Assembly: GCA_900155495.1 (NCBI GenBank)
Contig: FTLJ01000224.1
Span: forward strand, 1 to 20,321
Source: Porogramme epimiltina
Taxonomy: Eukaryota > Basidiomycota > Agaricomycetes > Polyporales > Polyporaceae
Reading direction: 5' to 3'
Length of the DNA stretch: 20,321 nucleotides
Under the pieces are notes generated by a model, which had not been told where the DNA came from, did not search any database, and saw nothing but the letters and a program-made list of their open reading frames with translations. Positions within the stretch are counted from its first letter, which is position 1; each line of letters starts with the position of its first letter. Positions 9,374-18,483 of the stretch are shown piece after piece. A program made the translations under genes and the position numbers.

Positions 9374-11800
9374 ATGTCGAAGGTTCAACTCTACGTATAC
9401 GATCTCAGCAATGGATTGGCCAAGCAGCTATCCCGGCAGCTTACGGGGAGACAAATCGACGGCATTTGGTGCGTTACGCCTGTGAGTATGTCATGGCGCA
9501 TATAGTGACCCAGGCATCTATGAAGCGTAGGCATACCTCCGTAGTCGTTTTTGGGAAGGAGGTGTTTTACGGGCAGGGTATCGCGATCACACCGCCTGGC
9601 CAATCTCATGTGAGAGCATCCATTATTCTTGCCTCCTGCTACGTCTGAGTTATCTCAGCATGGGCGCCCCTTGCAAGTCGTGGATATGGGAGAGACATCC
9701 CTTGACGAGGAGACGTTCAATGAATACATCGAAGAAATGCGTGATCATTATACTGCCGATAAAGTAGGTTGCGCAGCTTCGTCCACCTATATGATACGTA
9801 TTGACCTTGTTCAGTATCACCTTCTAGGTACTTTCACATATCAGCCGCATCTCTCTCTCCGCTAATTTGAGACAGATTTCAACTGTAACTCGTTCACTAA
9901 TGATTGTGTCGGATTCTTGATCGGAGGGACCATACCTGCTTGGATTAAAGGTGCGTGCATGAAACCTGTGTTTGTTTCGTCCGCCGCAACTCGTACTTCC
10001 AGATTTACCTTCCGACTTCCTCTCCACCCCCTTTGGTGCCGCCCTTCGTCCAACGATCGACGCCATGTTCCGTAGTCCCACCCCGGGCGCCGCTTCCCCA
10101 CCACCTCCCCAACCGTCTGCCAATGCGTTGCAGCAAGCAGCGTCCGCATCCCCCAATCCTGCTCTCGCCTCTGCACTCTTGCAAGCAGTCGCATCTCAAG
10201 CGTACTCCACGGGTTCACTCTCCGTCCCAACGGCGATGCCATCGTTACCCGCCTCTGGTAGCTCCACCGTCGCCGCACCCATCCATATGTGCACGAACTC
10301 GTCAGCACTCCATGGGCTCTTACAGTCGCATCGCGTGGCGGTCGTTTTCTTCACGTCAACAACGTGTGCCCCTTGCAAGATGATCGAGCCTGTATTTGAA
10401 GAACTTGCCCACCAGAAGACCCATGGGAGTGGTGGTGGGCGCATTGCATTCGTCAAGGTGGACATGGCAGTGGGGATGGGCAGCCAGGCTGGAGCTGAAT
10501 GGGGCGTTCTAGCAACACCCACTTTCTTGTTCTTCCTAGATGGAAAGAAGGTTCGTGGTTTCCTTGATCGAATGAGTGTCGACTGACTTCTGCTTAGATG
10601 CACGAATTGAAAGGCGTCAATGCTCCTGAGTTGCGCACCCAAATAGACCTTCTGCTGTATCAAGCCTTCCCACGTACGTTTGCATGAGTCAATTGTTCTC
10701 ACTAGGTACATTTTACTAACTACCCACAGCGCATCCGCACACGAAGCTCTCTCTACCCGCCGTAGAGGCGCTGTCCACCAATCCCATATTGTTCACCCAA
10801 GTCCCTGCTCTGGACGCTGTAGCCACCAAATTAGGGTCGTTTATCGACGATGCTGCGCCATCTACCGATATACAATTGGCTAAGCAAGCAATCTCCAATG
10901 TCGCTCTCCCCTTCCTCAAATCCCGGTTTCCTGACAAGACCGCATCTACAGCAACTACACACAAACCCGCAATTCCGGCCTCCCTTGTGATTCTGACCAA
11001 ATGGGCCACATCAACGATCACTCTGGCGAAAACACTCCCTCCTGCACGCCTCTTCCCTCTCGTGGATATGTGGCGCCTTGCTACGCTAGACGAATTCGTG
11101 GCGACATGGCTGGCGGCTAACCCTAGCCCAGACCCACAACAGGTGCTCCTGACTATGGCTCTTGAGCTTCTCGATAGCCCAGACCCGACGCAGAAGTCGA
11201 GCGCTCGCAATTACTTGCTTACGATCCTCCGCCTCATTGCCAACGGCTTCGCACATGTTGCACTCACTAGAGCACTCCTAGCTCGCGGCGGCAAGCGCGA
11301 GGTAGTGACGCGGGCCGTTGTGGCGACACTCCTCCACGAGGACGCGGCAGTGCGCACGGCCGCGGCGAGCCTCGCGTTCAACATCGCTGCAGCGTTGCAG
11401 CAGAGCCGGGTCGAACAACTGCGTGGCGTGACTACGGGCAAGACGCCGCTCGAGGTGGAAGAGGATGAGGAGTGGGAGGTGGAACTCGTGTGTGCGGTGT
11501 TGGAGGCCATTTCTAACGAGATGCAGAGCGAGGAAGTTGGTGGGTGCTTTGATTCTACGTATGTTGAGTCGCTCATGCTGACGCCGGGTCGTTGCAGTTC
11601 ACCGGCTTGTCGCGGCGCTCGCGTTCTTGCTTCGTCTGTCTCCTTCGTACGAGGGTCAACTGGCCTCCATGCTGGAAGTGTTACAGTCTAAGGAAACATT
11701 GAAGAGCAAACTTGAGAAGGGCGGGTGTGGTGATAATGGAGTGCAGAAGGTGGAGGTGCGGAAGTTGGTTGTGGAGGTCGCGGAGAAGCTCTGCGCTTGA
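9374..11800 (+). CDS. PPPDE (DeSI-type) peptidase - thioredoxin - PUL domain fusion
   Basis: Nine exons are inferred: 9374-9468, 9531-9609, 9659-9763, 9815-9827, 9876-9950, 10003-10550, 10598-10673, 10730-11539 and 11598-11800, with introns of 47-62 nt, giving 667 aa. The N-terminal PPPDE domain (about 1-145) resembles the deSUMOylating isopeptidase DESI1. It has catalytic His33 in IWHTSVVVFG and Cys101 in DFNCNSFTND, followed by the family segment DLPSDFLSTPFG. A Pro/Ala/Ser linker leads to a thioredoxin domain (about 215-310) with an intact CAPC redox site (Cys244, Cys247) and the cis-Pro region ATPT. The C-terminal 300 or so residues are helical and fit a PUL domain, the Armadillo-like module that binds Cdc48/p97 in Doa1/Ufd3. 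The expected role is removal of SUMO or ubiquitin linked to Cdc48. No signal or membrane segment is seen. Exon 4 is only 13 nt. Confidence 0.9.
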
Positions 11801-12329
11801 GCGCGAGCTCCCAGATTAGGCGGGCTGTGACTCTCGGACCTGTATACGTCTTGGTTTGGGCCGCTGGGCCCCTGTATCTTGTTTCTCATATATATTTCTG
11901 CGCGATGTATGTTGTGGTGTGGTAGGGCACGTAGATGTGATGTTCATTTTGAGAACCCCTCCGGTCGGCTCTTGGCTTGAGCCGACAAAACTCGTGAAGA
12001 CGATTGCCCCGGATGCGGGGTAACAGATTGCCGGCGGCGCGCGCCGTGCATAAGTATCGCCCGCCCCGCGGCGCCGAGCTCGACACTGCCCGCGACCTCC
12101 TCCACCCCATCCACGTCTACACCGCGATACCGGGGTGTCGTGCCCTGACATCCATTAGACTCGACGCTCACTTGGCTCGCTTCCACTCTAACTCCTCTCA
12201 AGAGGCTACCCTCGGAGTACAATAGCGCTCTGACAGGCGGCAGCATCTGGATCCCGGACGACCCGCCCTCGCCCTCGCACCAGATCGCCCTTGCCAGCAG
12301 CCACTACACCCTTTAGACCGCATTTCTTT
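11801..12329. other. Intergenic region upstream of carnitine acetyltransferase
   Basis: This contains the 3' end of the PPPDE-Trx-PUL gene and the likely promoter of the long carnitine acetyltransferase transcript. CCTCGG, the core recognised by the Aspergillus fatty-acid regulators FarA/FarB, occurs at 12210-12215, 115 bp before the upstream ATG. Whether such regulators act in basidiomycetes is uncertain. No coding potential was recognised. Confidence 0.5.
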
Positions 12330-12380
12330 ATGTTCCAGTCAACGCGCCGCACAGCTTCCGCACGGTCTCTGTCGCTTCTG
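12330..12380 (+). other. Candidate alternative first exon: mitochondrial presequence of carnitine acetyltransferase
   Basis: ATG at 12330 opens a 17-codon segment (MFQSTRRTASARSLSLL) rich in Arg, Ser, Thr and Leu with no acidic residue, the classic composition of a mitochondrial presequence. It ends exactly at a strong donor (GTACGT at 12381). The acceptor CAG at 13076-13078, preceded by a CCTGAC branch site, starts an in-frame segment of five codons (SNRPT) that runs straight into the ATG at 13094. The resulting protein would be 645 aa. That the exon is used is an inference. Yeast CAT2 and Aspergillus acuJ are known to make mitochondrial and peroxisomal forms from one gene by alternative 5' ends. 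Confidence 0.55.
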
Positions 12381-13078
12381 GTACGTGATCCTTTCTACTT
12401 CGCACCGAACGGGCGGGCGCGGGTCGTGTTGTGTTGGGCGTGGAGCGTCTGCGCTTTGGACGTAGGGATAGGCAGGCAAAGGATGCACACGCGAAGATAT
12501 ACTCTTGCGCGCCGTGCATCTGGCGAAGGCGTTTGTCGCCGAGGAAGACCGAGCTGTGGGAAGTCGAAGGGGCCCGGGACGCTGGGAGACTATCAGGACG
12601 GTTCTCCGGCATTCTTTCTCAGGATGCAGGCGAACGTGTCCTATAGTATGCTCTGTGCGGTATGCCTTTGCCTGTGTACAGTCTTTGGCTTTCCTCGCTC
12701 TTGCTGCCTCCTCGTTGCGTTCACCCCACTCCAGCCAGTCCGCTCACGGAGGTCAGGACAGACCGCGGCCTGCCGCACCTTCCGTCTTGTGCCCCGCCGA
12801 ATTTCCGTCCCCCGCCGCGCCGGGCCCACCTGCCCACCCGCGCCATTTCCGTAGGACGATGAGCAACAGGGAGACTCGGAGTGCCGCTTGTCCGTGCTAG
12901 AGGTACGCCGAGCCCTCCGATGCTCGCGTTCGACCTCTTCCTCCCGCGGCCCTCCCCAGCTCTCTAGAGGGACGTGCTTCGTACCATGAGTCCCATTTGA
13001 GCGTGCTGTTCCAGCCGCTTTCCCTTTCACGACTCATCCCTCCGACTTCGAGGTCCACCCTGACACTCCTGCTCCCAG
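12381..13078 (+). other. Proposed 698-nt alternative intron / internal promoter
   Basis: If the exon at 12330 is used, this is its intron, more than ten times longer than the other introns in the window. The size suits an internal promoter for the short, peroxisomal transcript starting at ATG 13094. It contains the CCGAGG complement of the CCTCGG motif at 12539-12544. No coding exon was recognised inside it. Confidence 0.4.
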
Positions 13079-13093
13079 TCAAATAGACCCACC

Positions 13094-15288
13094 ATGTCAA
13101 AACCTCGCACCCTGAAGACCTCAGCTCCCCGCAAGTCGGAGGTCCCTCCGGGCTACGTTGCCGACATGTCCAAAGGCCCCATGCTTCGCTACGAGGCGTC
13201 TCTCCCGCATCTGCCTGTTCCCGCAATCGAGTCCACCGCGGCGAAGTACCTCGAGACTGTCCAGCCACACTTGACCAAGGAGCAGTTCGCGAAGACCCAA
13301 GCGGCCGTACAGGCGTTCGCCGGCTCGGAGCAAGCCAAGGTTCTCCAGGAGCGCCTGAAGGACCGCGCTGCGCAGCCGGGCGTCGCAAGCTGGCTTGCGG
13401 ATTGGTGGAACGATGTGGCGTACATGGGCTACCGCGACCCGGTCGTAGTGTTCGTCAGCTACTACTATGTGCACTGCGACGACAAGGCGCGTCCCGGTCA
13501 GGCGAAACGCGCTGCGGAGCTCTTGAAGGCGATGCTGCCCTTTAGGGCGATGGTACAAAGGTACGCGTTTTATTAACCCGTTGTCTTTGGTTGTCATAAG
13601 AGTTGACTGGCCCTAGCCAGCAGCTGGAGCCGGAGAAGGTGCGCGGGGCCCCACTGGCAATGAAATCTTATGAGTGGCTGTAAGTCTCCCTCCATCACGA
13701 GTCGCGCTTTGCGCTAAAGAAATCCATAGTTTCCACTCTTCTCGTATACCAGTAAAGCCTTCGGACACTGCGAAGCAGTATGATCCCGCGTCGCACAATC
13801 ACGTTATCTTTGTACGCAAGAACAAGTTCTTCAAGGTTGCGTTGGCCAACGCGTCTGGACAAGAGCTGTCGGCCGCGGAACTTGAGGCTCAAATAGAGAA
13901 GGTGATATCTATGGCAGGCAGCGAGAAAGCTATTCCTGTCGGTGCCCTTACCTCAGAGAACCGTGACATCTGGACCGACGTAGGTCTTGGTCTATTTTGG
14001 CCGTCACGCATGGTCTAACATCCTATAGGCACGCGCTACCCTTCTCGCAGCTTCGCCGGAGAACAAGGCCACGCTCGAGGAGATCGAGTCCGCCATTATG
14101 GTTGTCTGCTTGGATGATAGTTCCCCGGTCACTCGTGAGCAGGCGAGCTGGGCATGCTGGGTCGGCGATGGCAAGAACCGCTTCTACGATAAACACCAAC
14201 GTGAGCTCGTTTCCCGTGTCGTATGCATTGGGTGGGACTAACTTTCTCTAGTCGTCATCTTCGAGAACGGCAAGTCTGGTTTCCTCGGCGAGCACTCTTG
14301 CATGGACGGCACACCCACCCTGCGTATGAACGAGTTTATGCTCGCCTCGCTCGCTCACGGCAAAGTGAACCTCGGCCCTCCCCGCACCCCCGATACCGGT
14401 GCTTCCCTCGCACCCCCAACGGAGCTCACTTTCGTGCTCGACGCCGCGACCAAGTCGAACATTGCAGCGGCGGAGGAGCACTTCGACACGCTCATCGGCC
14501 AACACGACATGGAGGTCTTGCACTACGAGGGATACGGGAAGGACTATATCAAGGCGCATAAGGCGTCGCCAGATGCTTGGGCGCAAATGGTGAAGCAGCT
14601 CGCGTTCCACAAGATGTTCGGTCGTCCTGGCGTGTGTTACGAGAGCGCACAAACGCGCAAGTTCCAGCTGGGCCGCACGGAGGTCATCCGCTCCGCAAGC
14701 AACGAGAGTAAGGCGTGGGCAGAGGCAATGCTCGATCCTAAACAGACGGTGAGTGTGGTCAGGGCTGTAGAGGTGTTACCACTCACCCTATTCATCCCTA
14801 GGACGAGCACCGTGCTGCACTGTTCCGCAAAGCGATCTCGCGACACCTCCAGTACGCTGCGTGGGCTGCAGACGGCCAGGGCGTTGACCGTCACCTGTTC
14901 GGTCTCAAGAAGCTGCTCAAGGAGGGTGAACCCGTCCCCGAAATCTACACGGACGAGGCGTTTGGAAAGACGAACCACTGGGAGCTCTCGACGTCTCAGC
15001 TGTCCTCTCCCTACTTCGACGGCTGGGGGTACGGCGAAGGTGCGGAAGCTTCGTCTTTCCGACGTTTACTAATACCGCTGACGCGTTTCGTTCGCCTCGG
15101 CAGTCGTGCCCGACGGGTACGGCCTGTCCTACTCCATCGGGGACGGTTACATCCGCTGGACAATCACAAGTCTCAAGCGGCGCACGGCCGAATTGAAGCA
15201 CTATCTCGCCGAAGCGGCCACCGAGACCCGGCTCATGATGGAGAAGGCTGCGGCCGCTGCGAAGGACGCGGAGAAGGCGAAGCTGTAA
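13094..15288 (+). CDS. CAT2: Carnitine O-acetyltransferase (mitochondrial/peroxisomal)
   Basis: Seven exons are inferred for the short form: 13094-13560, 13617-13679, 13730-13979, 14029-14200, 14252-14748, 14802-15039 and 15104-15288, with introns of 49-64 nt, giving 623 aa. The enzyme reversibly transfers acetyl groups between CoA and carnitine, so acetyl units from peroxisomal beta-oxidation or the cytosol can enter mitochondria. Family features seen are the N-terminal LPHLPVPAIEST, the QLEPEKVRGAPLAM block, KNRFYDKH, the catalytic His332 in GEHSCMDGTPT, GYGKDYIKAH, the RTE triad (GRTEVIRSAS) and STSQLSSPYFDGWG. The C-terminus ends KAKL, a PTS1 peroxisomal import signal as in yeast Cat2. 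The start at 13094 has a good context (CACCATGTC). An upstream ATG at 12330 can add a mitochondrial presequence (separate entry; the catalytic His then becomes 354). Length is typical of the family (about 600-670). Confidence 0.93.
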
Positions 15289-16203
15289 AGACCCCGATGG
15301 AATCATTCGAACTTACTGCCGTCGACGTGCTTCGACGGACACTGTATTGTTCGCACTAATTCCAGATGCGATGCATAGTTTATCCTTGGATATCTCTAAA
15401 TGATACGAATATTGTAGATGATGTTTTGAGAACTTGCACGTTCTAGTTGAGTGGCTTCATATTCCCAAATGGTCGTCCTGAGCCACGAGTCATCCCTCGT
15501 GGCTGTGTCGAGGGTTTTCGGCTTTTGCGTGCAAGAACCAATCATAGTTATACATAGCGATATACTTACTGCTCACTGAAAACAGGATACTTTCCAAGGC
15601 AAGTCATAGTGAACCCACAGATCCGGGGTATGAGACTGATCTATGACCAAGGTGCATGACGATAGTTCGCCGTCTGGCGTTTATACGACGTAAAAGCCAG
15701 GCGTGCGCTTGATCGTTTCGTTCTCTTCGCGGCTCCAAATTTGGTAATTCCTGCCTATTCAGGTGGCACTGCAACTGTACCATCTAGAGTCATGAGGGCG
15801 GAAACGAAAATCTATTCCCACTCCTTCCGTCTCAACATAATTCACTCGGAGTGGGAGGTGGGTTGTTTGCCGCCTGGTGCAGCTCGAAGGTCGCCCCGAT
15901 GTTGTCTGGGCTCACTTCTAGGCTCCACCGACGCGCAGTGCTGTTACAAAGGATCAGCATGACCTCCGCACAGCTCCGCACCTATTTCCCAAGAATGAAT
16001 TGCAGTGTTGGGACGAGCTCGTGCCCCAGGTACCACCTTTCAAAGCACTTCAGGGACGCGCACGGAAATCTCCAAACGGGGGGAACGCCCGTCCGATTTC
16101 CTGGGTAACTCTTGGCTCAATACTTGTTGATGTTGGGTGAATATTTAATACGTTCTCCTAGTTCTTTCTGGACCAAATAGAGCCAAAGGGTAGCCCATAG
16201 GAC
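15289..16203. other. Intergenic region, no gene seen
   Basis: This lies between carnitine acetyltransferase and monooxygenase copy 2. It begins with an AT-richer 3' flank and contains a perfect 9-bp hairpin at 15481-15504. Short open frames at 15741-15962 and 15851-16108 show no recognisable domain and no splice-supported continuation. Confidence 0.55.
15481..15504. repeat. Inverted repeat (9-bp stem, 6-nt loop)
   Basis: AGCCACGAG (15481-15489) and CTCGTGGCT (15496-15504) are perfect complements separated by TCATCC. It lies 193 bp after the carnitine acetyltransferase stop, so it may be in the 3' UTR of that transcript or be an unrelated palindrome. Confidence 0.6.
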
Positions 16204-16209
16204 TATAAA
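16204..16209 (+). promoter_or_regulatory. TATA box of monooxygenase copy 2
   Basis: TATAAA 148 bp before the ATG at 16352. It places transcription start near 16235, after the in-frame upstream ATG at 16226, and so supports 16352 as the true start. Confidence 0.65.
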
Positions 16210-16351
16210 GAGGGTAGATAATTTCATGGACCAGCACGAACTCCCCAAAGACTCAACACTCATCGTACCTACATCCTCGTCGCACCAGGTAGCGTTATCA
16301 TACGTCTATCCACACGCTGTTACTGAAGCTTCTATCCAGCTTACTATTGTC

Positions 16352-17581
16352 ATGGCCTCAACACAGCCCTGCATTGCTATCATCGGCGGTGGCGTCAGCG
16401 GTCTGGTCCTCTTGGTCACACTCATCAAACGCGGGGTCTCGGCTACGTTGTATGAGCGCGAAGTAGACCACACTGCACGCGCCCACCTCGGCGGCACCCT
16501 CGATCTCGAATGGCACACTGGCCAGCGTGCCCTGCGCGAGAACGACTTGCAAGCAGCCTTTGAGGCTAATTCGCGCCCCGAAGGCGACTTCGCCAGAGTC
16601 ACCGACGCCCAGGCGAAGGTGCTCCTTCAAACTCCCGATGACCAACCCAAGCCGGAGGATATCCGTCCTGAAATCGATCGCAGCGTTCTCCGCCGCATCC
16701 TGCTGGGTGCCGTTCCGGCAGATCACATCAAGTGGGGTCACACGCTCACTTCCACTCGAGCTCTCGGCGGAGGGCAGCACGAGCTCACCTTCTCGAACGG
16801 TGTCATCACCATATGCGACGTTCTCATTGGAGCCGATGGAGCCAACTCGCGCGTCCGACCACTCGTCTCCCCCGCCAAGGCGGAGTACACAGGCATCAAC
16901 GGCGCGGAGATTTCCCTCGCGCCCGAGGTCGCCGCTCGGGACGATATGGCAGACGTGCGCGCTCTTCTTGGAGGAGGGACGCTCTACGCCCCAGAGGCGA
17001 CCCGCATGCTTATCCCGCAGCTCAACGGCGACGGGCGGGTGCGCACCTACGGGTTCCACCGCGCTCCCGAGGACTGGCCGCTTCCCAGGGAACCGGCCGC
17101 GGCGCGTGCGGTACTCCGTGGGATCTTCAGGGGCTGGGCCCCGGTTTTCCTCAAGATCATCGACAACTGCGATGATGCGGCCGTGTACTACCGCCCGCTC
17201 TACATGCTCCCGGTGGGACACAGGTGGGCTCACGTTGACGGTGTTACTCTCGTCGGCGATGCAGCACATTTGATGACACCATTTGCGGGCATGGGCGCGA
17301 ACCTGGCGATGTTCGACGGGCTGGAATGCGGGCTAGCATTGGCGGAGGCCGTGTCTAAGGGGGCGTCCAAGGCGGGGAGGGAGCAAATGGTGAGTAAGTG
17401 GGAAGAGAAGATGTTCGCAGAGGGGGAGAAGTGGGCGAGGATCACAGCGGGTAACATGGAGGCTTTCTTCAGCCCTGACGCTCCCGCCTCCGCCGTCAAA
17501 AGGATTCAGTGGAACCTACGTGCGGTTGATCCTAGGAACGATGGGGACCAGTCAGCTTCCCGGGAGCCTCGTCTTCACTGA
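16352..17581 (+). CDS. TetX-like FAD-dependent monooxygenase (copy 2)
   Basis: This intronless gene encodes 409 aa. An in-frame ATG at 16226 would add 42 residues that lack family character and sit only about 20 bp from the TATA box, so the ATG at 16352 was chosen; it puts the FAD fingerprint GGGVSG at residues 12-17. Other motifs are YERE with the ribose-binding Glu35, RPEIDRSVLRRIL, GADGANSRVRP (160-170), LPVGHRWAHVDG, and GDAAHLMTPFAGMGAN (302-317) for FAD phosphate binding. The C-terminal tail after about residue 385 is hydrophilic and not conserved with the paralogs. The likely reaction is NAD(P)H-dependent hydroxylation of an unidentified substrate in the cytosol. It is clearly closer to copy 3, next door in tandem, than to copy 1. 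Codon use is less GC-biased at third positions than in copies 1 and 3. Confidence 0.92.
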   Translation: MASTQPCIAIIGGGVSGLVLLVTLIKRGVSATLYEREVDHTARAHLGGTLDLEWHTGQRALRENDLQAAFEANSRPEGDFARVTDAQAKVLLQTPDDQPKPEDIRPEIDRSVLRRILLGAVPADHIKWGHTLTSTRALGGGQHELTFSNGVITICDVLIGADGANSRVRPLVSPAKAEYTGINGAEISLAPEVAARDDMADVRALLGGGTLYAPEATRMLIPQLNGDGRVRTYGFHRAPEDWPLPREPAAARAVLRGIFRGWAPVFLKIIDNCDDAAVYYRPLYMLPVGHRWAHVDGVTLVGDAAHLMTPFAGMGANLAMFDGLECGLALAEAVSKGASKAGREQMVSKWEEKMFAEGEKWARITAGNMEAFFSPDAPASAVKRIQWNLRAVDPRNDGDQSASREPRLH

Positions 17582-18324
17582 TTGTAGAACGCTTCCCCTC
17601 GATCGGTTTGACTGTACTTGTCTCATTACGTATGATTGAAAGAACACATGGTGCATTATCGGCGTATCCTGTGGCGGTGCCTTGACCAACCACCCAACAT
17701 TACGTATTCAAATATAGTGAAGCTTCCCTGTTTTCCGGCGATTTACTATGAGTGCTAGACACGGGTTGCCGCCACCGGCGACATAGTATTAGGAGGTTAG
17801 GTACCGAACTGTCGTTCCCCTCGGCCGCGATGACAGCCTTTAGATTGTGCTCTGTCATTCACCAGGGCCGCATGCATACGCGGTGGGAGTCCATGACAAA
17901 GAGGAGGCGTAGGCAGCTGATGCGGCGTGCCACATTTAGGTATAGTAATGTTTCTCGAAGAAGTGGTGCAACGATGCCGTAGCGGGTTCACATGCGCCCT
18001 TCCTTCTGTCGTGCGCAGTGGCCCGACTCAGTCTTGAAGCTTGAAACGACGGCTATTCGTCAGCGTGGCACGGATGTGTCCCCGAATAGTCTGTACTATG
18101 TGGGGTGCGAATCATACTTCAAAGAAGTTGTCAGCGGGTCGGCATGAGGACGCATCCGTTTTGCTATCGTTAGAGTGTATCACCAAGCAATCCTCGCCTA
18201 CGCTGGATCACAAGGTCAGTGCGCTGGATGTCTGGAGACCCTTTCGCGAAACTGCGAATGAGTGGCGGGCAGTTAGCCGGTATATGGGAGGACTCTGACT
18301 TCGCCGTAGGGCCGTCCAGCTGGA
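17582..18324. other. Intergenic region between tandem monooxygenases
   Basis: This 743 bp region holds the copy 2 terminator and the copy 3 promoter. It shows no remnant of another monooxygenase copy that I can recognise, and no other gene. Short open frames at 17752-17982 and 18041-18298 are not convincing. Confidence 0.55.
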
Positions 18325-18330
18325 TATAAA
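18325..18330 (+). promoter_or_regulatory. TATA box of monooxygenase copy 3
   Basis: TATAAA within GGATATAAAG, 159 bp before the ATG at 18484, matching the spacing in the other two copies. Confidence 0.65.
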
Positions 18331-18483
18331 GTCGTGGAGGTCGAGTTGACGGCACCGCGTGCACCAGCACTCCATCCCCTTCACGGTTCACCAGCAATCG
18401 AACATCGAGCTCTAACCAAAAGGCAAGAAATATCGTTGTGCTCTGGCGCAACGTTGCATTAACTGAATAAAATAACTTTGCAG

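Noticed and set aside
12291..12854. Continuous 187-codon plus frame upstream of carnitine acetyltransferase
   Set aside because: Only its first 17 codons after ATG 12330 look meaningful (presequence). The rest runs past a strong splice donor and has no protein character.
13616..14260. Possible frameshifts in carnitine acetyltransferase
   Set aside because: The frame changes coincide with GT-AG introns of 49-56 nt with branch sites, and spliced exons restore family motifs without gaps.
16226..16351. N-terminal extension of monooxygenase copy 2 from the upstream ATG
   Set aside because: It is too close to the TATA box at 16204, adds 42 residues absent from both paralogs, and does not resemble a targeting signal.
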